Shown here piece after piece: positions 1-12,140 of a DNA stretch of 64,000 bases. Where the stretch lies: positions 8,246,001 through 8,310,000 of the forward strand of contig CM114275.1 in assembly GCA_050084515.1 (NCBI GenBank), given 5' to 3'. Both the position numbers and the translations under genes were made by a program. This DNA comes from Blasia pusilla. Taxonomy: Eukaryota; Marchantiophyta; Marchantiopsida; Blasiales. Numbering within the stretch: the stretch's first letter is position 1; the number at the start of each line of letters is the position of its first letter. Below the pieces are notes generated by a model. That model was not told the DNA's origin. It saw only the letters and a program-made list of their open reading frames with translations, and searched no databases.

Positions 1-87
1 CCAATTGGGTGTCATGATTGATTTGATACTTTTGTGCTTTGAAGGATTATCTGCTTTCTGAGATGTATTAAGTTGACTTGTTTGTAG

Positions 88-669
88 ATTCTTCACGATC
101 ACTGCACCATGGCCCAATTTACCAGAAATTCACAGGGTTTTCGTATTGGTCATGACCATTTCTGGAAGCCTGACTAAAGATCTGCATGAAAGTCATACAG
201 CGGACAGATTAATACCAGATTTTGAGGTGGTATTGATCGACTTTTGTTGTAATTTGTACTCCGAACTAAACGATAACGTTTTTTTTGGTTTGTGTAGACG
301 CAAAAATCGGCTAAGGTGCTTATGCCACCACCACCTCGAGTTAAATCTAGAGCTTTGATCAAAGCAGGTTTTGACCGGCATCCACCCAGAACTGCAGTAA
401 CTGATCGCCCACAAAGCAAAGTTCCTGGGTTTGATCGCCCTCCAATGAGAATAGCAGGTGCGAAATTGTGGGCAACGTCTTCTGGTAACAGTAGGAAAGG
501 TTTGAATAAACCTATTAGAGCTCAACCCTCTAATACAAGCGATGAGAATAAGTCAAGAAGTGGCACCACGTCTAGCCACAGTTATGACGTTGTCAAGGGT
601 AGTTCAACCTCTGACGTCCAACAAGGTCCGAAGAAACGTAAGCGTACACGATCAAAGAAGAAGCATTAA
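88..669 (+). CDS. 3' exons of an unrecognised basic protein (partial gene)
   Basis: Two terminal exons of a plus-strand gene that begins outside the window. The last exon runs from about 298, after a TTTGTGTAG acceptor, to the TAA at 667-669. The previous exon starts at 88 after TTTGTAG and ends at 136 or 142 (donor GTTTTC or the better GTATTG); both keep the frame. The joined tail is rich in Pro, Ser, Arg and Lys, contains a PPPPR stretch and repeated FDR-P motifs, and ends in a strongly basic block (KKRKRTRSKKK) that looks like a nuclear or nucleolar localisation signal. I do not recognise the family. The gene converges with THF1 about 2 kb downstream. Reality of the last exon is supported by its open frame, splice signal and composition; function is unknown. 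Confidence 0.6.
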
Positions 670-2678
670 GTAATGATTGATTCTAAACTCCTTTACTGTA
701 CAATCTCTCGGCAAGGATGTAAATATTTACCACTGATGCGTGAGAAATCCAAATTTTGTGCTTCTCTCTCTGTACCCACGTCTCTGCTCTGGGGTCACTA
801 CAGTCCAAGGGATCCAGTTTATCCAAGCATATCTGAAAATTAGCTCGGTTATTCACCAAGAATGTAGATGGCTTATAGATGAGAAACTAAACGAAGACGT
901 TAGAAGAGGATGATAGGACTGGCGTTGGATCATTGCCAGAGTCTGGCCCTCTCATCTGACCGGGAGAGGTGCAATTGTCCCGGTCTTGAATGGTTGAAGT
1001 TCCGTTAATGTCCCGTGTAATTTGGTTTAATGATATCTTCCTGAAACGCCCGGTTCGATGATATCTGTCTGAAACGCCGGGTTCGATGATATCTGCCGGA
1101 AACGCTCTTAACATCACATACGACTGGCGTCCTACGTGGGCATCTCATCCAGTCAGGTATCAACTGCCGTCAATGACGGGCCACGTACACGAGGTCGGAT
1201 AGGACTGTCGAGTACCTTCCCTCGTCTGGAATCATCCACTTATCCTTTGTCTAGGTGGACATGTCGGAGAATCTGGTGCTTTTCGAGTTGGGTGGCCTGG
1301 ATAAGATAGAAACTTAGAATCTGTCTCTAGCGAGCGAACGCTAAATATCGATGGTCACCTGAGAGAGCCGGGTCCGCTCCAACTTCGATGAGGCTAGTCG
1401 AGGGACTCACCAATGGAACACCTCTTTGCCAGCGCTGTTAGCCCCATTTAAGTCTGACCACCGATCAGATGAGTGGGATGTTGCAAAGCTGTCTATCCAG
1501 GGTTCGCTTGGAGTGTGCCCACAATGGCATGGAAGGAGAATCCCCAATGCGCTGTGGATGCAGCAGCGTGATGCCCACGTGGGCTCGGTAAGGTACTAGT
1601 CGATGTGGCGCACGACGAAACGGCCCCGTCAGAATCTGTTGCTTGAGCGGGCTTGGCGATGCTGAAGAATCTGGTAGTTGAGGCTCCTACAAGGAGGGTG
1701 CACTGTGAAAGAGTGGATATCCGAGGTAAATGCCATTTATTTCCACCGACGCTTCCATTGTCAATAGGAGGCCATTGACAATAAGGTCATATTTGCAAAT
1801 GCTCATTACCGTCGACAACATAGCTTTCACAACCTCTCCCTCGGTCATACGTTCCAAGAGAACACGTTTCTCATCGAGTGTAATGAGTTTATAAACGTTC
1901 CACTTCTCGCATGTCCCGCCTGTTTCTAAGACGAGCATTTCAACTCCTGTCCACTTGTTCTCGGTATCTCATTCGTTTCATGACATCTTCTCTGTCGTCG
2001 AGTTTGCCATTCCTGATGTTTCGAGCACAAACAAGGGTTACACTGCCCTGAAGCCATGAGCAGCGCAACCTGCAGAAGTAGGTTTTGCGTTCTCGTCCCT
2101 TCTCATATTAAGATAGGTTTTCTTGGTACACGTTTTTTTAGGTGTTTCAGATGGACAAATCCACGTCTTCTGCTCCTCTAGTTGATGATCTGAATGCCCG
2201 TGTTGTCGGATGTCTCGACATTGGCATAAGACATTCCATGTGCAGAGACTACAGCAGACAGAACTTGCTCGGTTCTCTACATAAGCGCAGTGTGAATGAG
2301 GAACTCTCACAGTGGTAGATGTGGACGACAAAGGATTGCAAGAGAGGTACAAAAGCGATTAGGGGGAAGTTTGATGGAGCAGTTGGCCATGATCAGATGG
2401 GCAGTTATTTATTGATTCAGACATGAAGGGCATCAATATTACACATGAGACTCATTCTGATTCTCTGAAAGCTTTACATCACTGCCTATGAAGCTGGTCG
2501 AACTGCAACTACACGATGTCAGGTTTGACTCGAAAAAGAATACATCTACTTAATTCTCCCTTTCTTTGACCTAAGATTTTGGGCTTGAGCTAACACATTA
2601 CATGATGCTGTGACAGAAAAATTGGCATGTTTATGTTTGGTTGTTCTTGCTTTGGTGGGACATCGAGGGTTCAGATCC
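670..2678. other. convergent intergenic spacer
   Basis: Lies between the ends of the 5' partial gene and THF1, and should hold both 3' UTRs. It contains a short 28-bp tandem repeat (1030-1105). The minus-strand open frames at 1687-1938 and 2038-2352 match nothing I recognise and have no convincing splice partners, so I do not call them genes. Confidence 0.5.
1030..1105. repeat. 28-bp tandem repeat, 2.7 copies
   Basis: Units start at 1030, 1058 and 1086. Each begins ATGATATCT and the first two end GGTTCG; the third stops after GGAAACGC. Copies differ at a few positions only. Confidence 0.85.
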
Positions 2679-5600
2679 TCACTCTGACTTGGCCTCTGTC
2701 TTTGCAACTGCTTCCGTCTTACCAGCTGCTTCCCTCTCTGCTGCCTTTTTCTTCTCTCTGCAGATCCAAGCCAAACAACGTGACAGGGATGAGATTTTCA
2801 AGTTGATCAAGCTTGCACAGAATTGACCAGACTGTCAAACAACTATGGGCAATGCTCAGTGGATCTGCAAGCCTGACGTCTAGTGGGTTGGTGTTTAATG
2901 ATATCATGAAACATTAACTACAGAATGACCAGGAAACAAGTTCTTGGACTATGAGCTCATGGAGAGCTACAGAGCTCACAAAAAACCCAACCCACAGAAA
3001 TTCCAGGATTGTGTGATATGCATGGGGACCTGAAAAGATGCCATGAGGAGTTGAACAAGAAGGATGGCTGTATGGGTGTCACCACCCCAAACTTAAGGAT
3101 GACAGAAAATTGATAGAATTGCATACCGCTCAATGTACTCTTTAAGAAGCTCCTTTGCTTGTGCCAGCTTGGATAATAGATTCCGGTACACATCAAGATC
3201 TCTGTCGATGCTCAGCTTATTCACATTCAGAGATTTCGCAAGCTGCAAAAACCAACCAACTTCTGTCTGTCAGCTCTTGGCAAACCTTAAATCATGAGAG
3301 CGCGGTTCATCAATCAAATATCAAAAGTTGCTTGCTCTCTCGTCTATTGGAAAGGGCATCACCTTCTCCAGAACAGCTGGATCTGATGCCTTGGCCACCT
3401 CAAGAAGACGGAAGAGTCCAATTGCAAAAAACCGGCTGTAGTGGAAGCCATCTTTAGATGCTGCTCGATCAGAGATGTCCTTGAGTATGGTTGCCACCTT
3501 TCCCTCTCCAAATGATAGTATTGAGCTTTCATTTTGTTGGCTTGCCCATTCTTCCATCATCTTGGCATCAGATCTGTATGGTTGTAGGAGTTCCCACACA
3601 AGAAGTCCATTGTTCCAACCCACAAAGTAAGTCTTCAATGACGTAAAACACAGAGAATGGAACTCTGTGCACTCCTGAACATATGTTCAAACCCACAAAA
3701 TTCCTCTTCCAAAATTATGTCCCCAGACCCACAAGTCCACAACATTTGCTAGACTTTGTTATAATCTCTCAAGTGGTCACCACAAATGCTCAAACAATTT
3801 CACCTTGAGAAGGTGATGGCCAAGTCGGATACAGAAAGACTGAGTAAGATTGTAGACAAAATCAGTCTGTTTGAGGTATCTGGAGATTTGAGTTCAAGAC
3901 CATGTAACTTAAGTTCTATCTGATACACGGCCATGGACAGCTCCAAGAGACATTCAATACATTGTCAGTCCATACATTGAGAATCAACTGCTAGTTCTTG
4001 TGCTCTTCCACTATTTGACATGTATTATGTGCAAACCAATCACCAAGACAAAAATTGACTATCTGGCTCCGACAGATATTCCCATCTTTGTACCTGGCAT
4101 GCCTGATCCATGTGAGAATGCACAATCATCTTGTTTCCCAGCTAGAATCATCTAAGAAATAGCTCGAGATCTGCATGAACATTTGTAACGCTAGACACAA
4201 TAATGTGACATGCTATATCGACAATTCACAACATACTGTCTATCTGATGGAGACATCCGTTCACAGTTCTTGGTAAAGATAAAATACCTGTATGTCTCAT
4301 GGTCTTCGGTGAGAGCGCTAATGTAGGCCTTGAAGATTGCCTCTCGGTCCTCATTGCTTGGGTAGCCATCCATGAGCTGGTCATAAACGGTGACAAAGCC
4401 CAGAGCAAAAATGGGATCATACTTGTAGGTTGCGTTGTATCGCATCAAGTGCTGCTGCACCAGCAACTCCTGGATGACGTTGCTGTAGATGCTTGGAATG
4501 GGTCTTCTGTAAGCGTCCAAGAATGCCCGCTTCGTCTGCGCTACGGTTGGGATCTCTACTACATGAAACAACCAATTCCAAGGAGTGTCAATCTTGCGTG
4601 CATCCACTGGATCACGTTCACATCATTGACAATGGCCAAAATGGCTGATGAAGCTCGTTCGTCACCGTTTCTCACAGAAAGGTACTTTCTTCAATTTCTT
4701 GTGTGGAAGGTGGATAGATGTTGAGAGGTTCAAACTTGGGGGAATTCATTCTCAGCGTTTCTCAATGGAACCCTGTTCTGTAGCGACTTCCTAACTATGC
4801 GCCAATTCAATGTTCACAAGACCGTATGACGAGGTCGAAGAATTAAAAACCAAGAATGTGCATGACACTCCAGACTTCACATCCTTATGAGAATTGTGGT
4901 CCGAACTTGTTCTTAGGTGCTTCGGATGAGCGACCAAGTACTGACAAGGTGTACCATTCTGAGTATCCATCGAGACCTCAATCATGAGGACGGACAGGTA
5001 GCCAGAGCACACAACCTCGAAAGCACCGGGTAGACTACGCTTTCTGGAATCCTACACCCCCGGACGCAGACACGTTCAACGGCCCATGCATTATAACCAC
5101 TCTTTGGAAACTTTGACTTCTCCTTATGCACTTCCTCGCTTGCCGCCTATAATGCAGCTCATTTCCTTGACCTGGAATGTTTCCATCCCAGAACCTTCCA
5201 TAGAATTCCCCGCCCTCTCTCTCTCTCTCCGATGGCCCTATGCGGTCTTCGTGGACAACAAATCGTTTCTTTCATTCTCTGCGTGTGGTTGAATCATGAC
5301 ACAGGATGGACGTGCTGCAGAAGCATAACATTGCCAAAGACAGGGAAAAACGAGGAAATTGCGACTACGAATTGTGATCTGAATTGCATGCAGAAACCCC
5401 CTGTCCCGCCAGACATTCCGGACAAAGCTCCAAGAGGTTGTTTGCATGCGTGGAGCAGTGAGCCACCACCCACCCACCTGCAGTCGGAGCAGCGGCCGCC
5501 ATCATGCAAGCGATGGCGGGGAGAGGCGACGCCACTTTACGCAATCTGGTAGCAGCAGCAGCAGCGACCGCATTGCTTCCGCCCCATCTCAGGCTCACGA

Positions 5601-5721
5601 ACTGCCCTCCGCAGGCCGCTCCCTGCAGCGCCGACGCCGACGACGACGCGCATAGCTGGCGCCCCGGCAGCTGCGCTATGGCCTGCGCGGCCACCACACT
5701 CGACACGGCAGTAGTCGCCAT
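2679..5721 (-). CDS. THF1: THYLAKOID FORMATION 1 (Psb29 family), 5 exons
   Basis: Plastid THF1/Psb29, needed for thylakoid biogenesis and photosystem II/FtsH maintenance. Exons on the minus strand: 5478-5721, 4288-4555, 3363-3573, 3127-3242, 2679-2757. All junctions are GT-AG and the phases match, giving 305 residues (about 300 is usual). Exon 1 starts at MATTAVSS, the first ATG in its open frame, and gives an Ala/Ser/Arg-rich transit peptide of about 75 residues. Exons 2-4 carry the family core: TKRAFLDAYRRPIPSIY, QELLVQQHLMRY, DPIFALGFVTVYDQLMDGYP, YSRFFAIGLFRLLE and the SIDRDLDVYRNLLSKL helix. Exon 5 encodes a Lys/Glu/Ala-rich tail ending KTEAKSE. Intron 1 is 922 nt. No broken residue or frameshift is seen, so it should be functional. 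Confidence 0.95.
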
Positions 5722-6368
5722 TCCTCCCCTCCCGCACAGATTTCTCGGCGCGACAGCACCCGCAGCAGCCTCGCCTCGCCTCGATTCCACGAGACGGCAC
5801 GACAAAAGCGTCTGCGCGCGAGAAGACGGTCACAAGAAAGGCCGAGTGAGAGCACAGGAGCAGGAGCAGGAGCAGGAGGAAGCAGAGAGCAGCAGGAACA
5901 GGGGAAGGAGGAGGGGGTGGTGGTGCATCGCAGAGTTATCCATCAGGAAATGGAAGTGCCGAGCCTCGAAAGTGGAGAGGCTCATGAGAATCCGCAGCGC
6001 AGACGTGAGAAGGGGGCGCCATTTGGCAGATTCCAGCTCCCCATCATCCATCGATCCATCCGTCCGTCCGTCCTTTCCTGCGTCCGTTCCGTGACGGAAG
6101 AGTAATCATCATATTTGTGTGGACCCCGGGCCTCCATTCCGCCCCATCTCTCTTCTCTCTTCCGGATCCGAACGACTCAGCCCACTCGTTACAAGAACTA
6201 CCGGCTGCCCCCGTCACTCGCGCTGCTGCTGCTGCCCGGAAAGACTTCGCCGCTTCTCTTCTTTTCTTTTCGCTCTTCTACTTGGCAACAGTTAAATATT
6301 TGAACGGTCGCCTTAGATTTTTAATTACTTGTCGAGTGTCGTTTTTTCTTTTGTTGTCGATTCACGTG
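5722..6368 (-). promoter_or_regulatory. upstream region and 5' UTR of THF1
   Basis: GC-rich DNA directly upstream of the THF1 ATG, with pyrimidine-rich stretches and a GGAGCA hexamer run near 5857-5877 (plus strand). A CACGTG G-box core lies at 6363-6368, about 640 bp upstream of the ATG; a light-response role would suit a thylakoid gene but is inference. The transcription start is not visible. Overlapping long open frames on both strands here reflect GC-rich sequence. Confidence 0.4.
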
Positions 6369-6895
6369 TTCTATTGTTGACGTGTCGTGGTCCATTGACG
6401 TGTTGTATTGTTTACTTGTTGTCGACTGGCGTGTGGAATAAACCTTATCCAAAAGAGTTTTGCCTTTCAACTTTTATATCTATCTATAATATTTAGAGTT
6501 TCTTGCTGGGAATAAGAAGTGAAACCTTGTGAGGGGAAAAAAGAGAGAGTTGCCCAATAGGATTTTTTTGCAAATTTTAGTGCACTGCGCGGGCGGGAAA
6601 TGTAGTACTAGTATTGTTGAATTCCCCAATGTTCAAGGCATGTTCTATTGTTTACTTAGTGTTCATGGCGTGTTCTATTGTTTACTTCTTGTTGATTCGC
6701 ATGTGGAATAAACCTTATCCAAAAGTCGGTTTTCTTTCTATTCTTCGTCGCCTATCTAGAATATTTGGAGGTTCATTATTGGGGATAAGAAGTGAAACCT
6801 TCTAAGGAAGAAGAAGTCACACAATGGGGTCTTCTGTAGATATTTGTACATTGTGTGGGCGGGTAATGTAGTACTAATTATGTTGAATTGTGTAG
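6369..6895. repeat. tandem duplication of about 270 bp, diverged
   Basis: Two direct copies offset by 270 bp. Shared anchors are GTGGAATAAACCTTATCC at 6433 and 6703, AAGAAGTGAAACCTT about 85-90 bp later, and GGGCGGG(T/A)AATGTAGTACTA near the end of each copy. They differ by many substitutions and small indels. It abuts the THF1 upstream region. Confidence 0.75.
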
Positions 6896-9800
6896 TCTTT
6901 AAGTCATTTTTTGGAATTTTGTAGTGTTTAAGGATTGATATAGACGAGGTGTTTTGATGAGAACTCTAGAGACCTTTAATAGTGTGGGCATATGCTAGTG
7001 TTGCATGGTAGAATATGAACTTGTTGCATAGAGAAATATCACCATAAATTAAAAAAATCTTGCCCAAAGTGGAAAGAGAACATCTTAATCGCATATATGT
7101 AGAAGAATAGGATAGGTTTAGTAATTATCATCTTGGGAGGTGAGATGAATTCTTTTAAATCATGTTGGATAACAAAGCTTTTCGATGGGCCTTTCTTGAG
7201 AAGGAGAAATAGGGGGTGTCAAAGACCACCCTATCTGGGGTATTGGGTTCACTTGGAAGTGTCTGAGCACGGTTCCCCTAGTCACAAAACGGGTCGCATT
7301 ACATTTTCATACTTTGACGCACTTGGGGAGGTCGTGAAGTGCACGCTCTAGATTTCTCCTTGTACCGTTACTCTACAAGTTTACTCCATTTCTGGTGCGA
7401 GGAAGGGGTTTTATCCTCGGGACACTCCTATCCGCATCGAAATAAAGTTCCCACTCCGTCCTCTTCTAGAAGCAGCCCACATGGCTTTTTGGGTCTAGCC
7501 CCTACACCCGAGCGATCTCGGATAGGGTGGACCTTGGCATCCCCAAATATACACAAGATGTAATATGGATTGAATTTTCATCATAACAACATATGCTATC
7601 TAAATGGTTGGACTTTAGGTTTATTGTAGATCTAGCCAATTCAAGTTATGTGAAAGGTCTAAAAAGGTTGGACAAATTCCAACTGAGCATGTTCCACGTA
7701 AAAGTGGCCCCATTTCTTTATTGGGGGAAAAAAAAATCCCCAAACCCTGAACCTGTACATCTAATGAGTCACAAAATTTTGAAGTAGATTGGGTAACCAA
7801 ATAGATTCTCCTCTAGCCATCTTGAGTCTCATTTGGATGGTAAGACGATATCAATTGATTTCTTTGAAAAATTTCAATCACAAGATTAAAAAATACCTTC
7901 AACACTAATTGCCCAATATATGTGGGTGTAATCATACACATAAACACAATCTTTCATATTTGATAGATCCCAACTTTGTGTGCATTGATAGATCTTATAC
8001 ATGAAAAATAATGTTTAATCCTATACTATAACATCAATCTCAATAGAATATTTTCAGGACTATCATTCCTTACTTCAATATTTCCTTTGTGATGATCGTC
8101 TTTTATTTTTTCAATGCAAGATAATTTTAGATACACTAGTAAGTGTGCCTATGTGGCTGTGCCTGTGCCATGCACGGTTATAAATAATATGATACACAAA
8201 AAAAAGGTGCAAAAATATTTATAAATGATACTTTTATATTCGAATTTTTAAACACATGCCAGAAATTTAATTTTCCAAAATTCCACGCGTTGATTAGTGG
8301 GAGTGTCACAACTTGAAAAGGACGTTTACGATAATAGAATAGATTAGTAGCTAAATGATTCATTTGATGGTGCCTTTAACTTCATGGAGAGTGAAGAAGC
8401 TCGTGCTCACTATTAGTGTTATGTGATATGGGAGCATGTGCCATAAGCACTTTGATACAAAACTTCCCTAAATCAAAATTTGAAACCCACAATGGTAAGA
8501 GACAATATAAACTTGCCTAAGAATTTATTGTGATTGAATAAGTGTTTTAGACAATCACAATAAATTCTTAGGCAACAAAACATGCAAACTTGAAATTTTG
8601 ACATTTCAAGTTCATATGTAAAAGAGAATATGGGGAAGGAATGCTATTTATGAAGATCACAACGTGTAAGCTTTCATCTTGGGGACTTTTTTTAAGTTCA
8701 TTCTTAGGACAAATATTCAGACAAACTCGGCCTTGTGGGAACAAGAACTTGTCTCTAGTAAGTGGCCATACATGTGGCTTTGAAATAATATTTTAATTAA
8801 AAAATGAACACGAAAGAAAAAATTCCATAAACGCAAAAGTTATCGTTTGTTAAAATTTCATAACATCAAGTAACGATCATTTCTATAACCCGATTTTGAG
8901 TTGCCCTATTATACCATCGGGAATAAATTGAATATTCCCTTCTCACAAACCTTCTAAAAAAAACCCACCCAGAATCAAATATATATCAACTCTATCTTTG
9001 GAGGGTTGCCTAGTTACAAAATCTCCCATGTGGTTCCAATCATACGTTTACATTGAGCACACAATATTCTCTTATGTTTTGGTTTGCTTATGCAACAAAC
9101 CCTTCATAACAATTGGGTGCCTTTAGTACTCTTTGACACACAAGCTAATTTAAGGCATAAAGGCATTTTGGGACAAGGTGCCAAACATACAACTTCAACA
9201 CACTACGGTTAAAAGAACATCTGCACAAATAATTAAATAAGAAAAAGTGAAGTAAAACGTTTGACTAAAAATTACTAAAACTTGGAGAAGATATTTAAAA
9301 AAAAATAGAAATTAGGAATTTTTGGATAAAATTTAGTTTGAGATTTTTTTCATGGAAGGATATTTGAGTTCAAGATTTTTTTATTTAAATATAAAAATAA
9401 ACTTGCATTCCATGAGGGTATTTTTAATTTTTTAATATAAAATTATTTTAATAATAATATAAAATTTCTATTTAATAACAGGATTTTTTAACCCCAAAAT
9501 TAATTTTCAAGCATATCTTTATAGATTTCATATGAAGAAGAGTTCTAAAATATATGGAAAATTGGTTTTTCTAAAATTAAATTTAAAATATTTTAAAAGA
9601 ATATTCTGAGGAAAATATTAAAATTCCCTTACATTGCTGGTTTTCCATTTAAATTTCTAATAAGCGTATTTAATTTATCTATTCATGGGGTTTTTTAAGA
9701 ATTAATTCCATAATCTTTGGATTAATAATGTGAAAGTATCCCATATCACGATTTTAATCCTTGCATAAGCACAAAATGCATTTAAATTTTAGACAGAGAT

Positions 9801-10059
9801 GCAAGGTGATCGATAGAATCACACAAGGTTCATAAAAGAAGGGTAAACACAAGGCTACCTCAAAAGCCCATTTGACTTTGTTAAGCTTAAGAAAATGGAG
9901 AGATTCAATGTCTCTACCATAGAAATATAGCAACCAAAGACAACTCTTTTCTTGAGTGGAGATGATATGCATATATAATAAGGAAAATTTTGAAACCTCT
10001 TCATCTCAATGGCTAAAGGGGAAAAAAAGGTTATATATGAAGATAATTATAAAAATGAG
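6896..10059. other. AT-rich spacer without a recognised gene
   Basis: Mostly low-complexity AT-rich DNA. The stretch 7190-7560 is GC-richer and resembles 29350-29660 loosely, so both may be remnants of one repeat family. The only clear structure is the hairpin at 8513-8575. Confidence 0.5.
8513..8575. repeat. perfect 24-bp inverted repeat, 15-nt loop
   Basis: Arms 8513-8536 and 8552-8575 are exact reverse complements (left arm starts TTGCCTAAG, right arm ends CTTAGGCAA). It could be a foldback element or a small-RNA precursor. No flanking terminal repeats or target duplication were seen. Confidence 0.85.
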
Positions 10060-12140
10060 CAATCTCCCTTGTGCTACTATATGTGCCCACATTGAATCAT
10101 GCATAAGATCTACAACTATGATATCGGCCACCACCATGTTATTCTCCTCTGTCACTTATAAATCTTTGCGAATTAGGAAATCCTGCATAGAATATTGCCA
10201 CTTTCTATACGAATGGAACATGGTTGCAGAAAAATGGACTAGTCCGTCCCTAGGATGGATATGGACGGACAAGTTTGGACATGTCCACGGACATGGATTG
10301 CAAAAGGTGGGGCCAATACTTTATAGTTCACGGTAGAAGGTAAGGCAAGGGCGGGCGACGGGTGGGGCAATAAGGAGGGAGGGAAAGGAGGTGGGAGGAG
10401 GAAGAAACGAGAAAGAGCAGATCATGAAAGCAAGTGGGGGGATGAGAAAAAAGAGGGAGATGGGGCCCACACGGACAAGTCCTTCTATAAGACGGACGTA
10501 AACCCACGGACGTGGACATATCCGCAAACACGGACTTTATCCATATGCAACCTTGATATGGAAGCCGCTCTCATAAATGATACAAAACATACTTTCCCAA
10601 ATAACATTGTGAGTAGCTATCGTAACACCTCCTACTTGACGATGTTCCAAATGCACACTAAGAGAATTCAAGCCCTGCTGACACTCACAATGAATCAAAC
10701 CAACCGAAGATAGTTGGGGAAGATCAAAATACAACCACATTGTGATAATAAAGGTTAGTGGTGTGATACACAAGGACCAAATGAGGGGGTGGGTTCCCTC
10801 TCAGAGCTTGTCTCCTTCCTACATTAGGAACAAATGCAAGTTGAAGCCTCTAAGGGAATATCCATGTTGGACATTGTGTCTCTAAGTTAAAGAAGATTGG
10901 AATCAAGATTGACGAGAGATAACCAAAGAGGAGAAATTCGGAAGAACATCTCTAGCCTCATCTACAAGGAAATCTCTAAATGCTCTAAGTGAAGATCGAA
11001 GGAGAAAGAAGCCCTCATTTGCGTATGCCACATATTGTAGAAGGAGATGTCTATTTGTAATAGAGAATGTAGAGCAAAGAAGGGATGCTCTTAAGGCTTA
11101 GCTACCCCCAAAAATTGTAGGGCCTCCAACTTTGTCAAGAGAAGACCAACCACACCAAATTAAGGCAATTGACTAGAAAAATGTCAACATGCTAGAACAT
11201 CCATGAGAATTCAAAGGAGCCGAACCCTAAACATTTGTAGGATTCTTCTATTAAGGGATCTAACATCAATAGGGAGTTTTCCAAACATCTAAAAAGAATT
11301 GAGAGGGTAGAGGGACCAGAAACACTGTTGATAAAGATTAAGTACAACGTGCACAGTACCTAGCAATGCTGACTTGTCAGAGATAATAAGGCCATGTCTA
11401 GGCCAACTCCTTGCATGGTCTCACCCTCCCAATAGAGATAAACACACATTGGGAACACCTTAGCTAATCTTGGAACAAGAAAGGGTGGTCACACCAAAGT
11501 AGGACAAGCTCATACACATGGACATAAGTAAAACGAGCTGAACACTCAAGGGCATTCGGTATCTTACTGCAACAACATCCTAGTGGAGAGAGCGTGCTTC
11601 TCAATAGAACGGATAAACACTAACTGAACAGAGGAAAAAGCCCATGCATATATAGTAGTGGCTTGGAAAGGGGGGCAGCCTCTAGCTCCGTAGCTAGATG
11701 GAGGATCACTTAAACCGATTCCTAAGATATTTCCAAAAATAGATATGATAAAATTGTTCCTCTTAAATAACAATCCCTAAACTTAGAAGAGAATTTAAGA
11801 ATAACCACCTGTCTTTCTACCATTTTTCTAGATCTGGTCATGGGCAACCACTGTCCGTCATTGCTCTTAGCTAACTTCTTTACACAATACAATCCATATG
11901 TCTTGTGTTTGGAATGTACCGCTTTCTCAACAACATCTACAAGATCTTTATGAGATATCCAAGGTGTCTAGTAGAGCAAGAGGAGAGGATGTCAAAAGCC
12001 ACTTGAGGATCACCAATCCTCATAAGGCCATCAATGTAAAGTGGATCCTCCATGAATGCCTCTCCAATGAAACTCAAAAAAAAGTTCATACTTCCAAGTG
12101 GAGCTTCCACTTGGAAGTGAGGGCAAGTCTCCATAAGGTG
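10060..12140 (-). mobile_element. degenerate RT/restriction-like-endonuclease retroelement, copy A
   Basis: Heavily mutated relative of the element at 31250-33365, in the same orientation. Near 11940-12130 the minus strand encodes RIGDPQVAFDILSSC, matching RIGDPQVTYGILSSC of the better copy. At 10560-10773 it encodes the zinc-finger region (HCECQQGLNSL, then IATHNV and ESGFHI). At 10070-10200 it keeps the nuclease-like stretch NMVVADIIVVD after a DL pair. Frameshifts and stops are frequent. A separate insertion (10222-10552) splits zinc finger from nuclease. It is dead by inspection. Confidence 0.8.
10222..10552. mobile_element. nested 331-bp insertion with short terminal inverted repeats
   Basis: Aligning copy A with the element at 31250-33365 shows extra DNA here. 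It starts GGTTGCA and ends TGCAACC, and both ends hold GGAC/GTCC-type repeats (for example TGTCCACGGACA inside). It has no coding capacity. This fits a small non-autonomous DNA transposon; the target-site duplication is not clear. Confidence 0.5.

Noticed and set aside
5832-6105. Overlapping frames upstream of THF1
   Set aside because: Purine-rich repeat (GGAGCA) and GC-rich leader; the THF1 exon on the other strand explains the neighbourhood.
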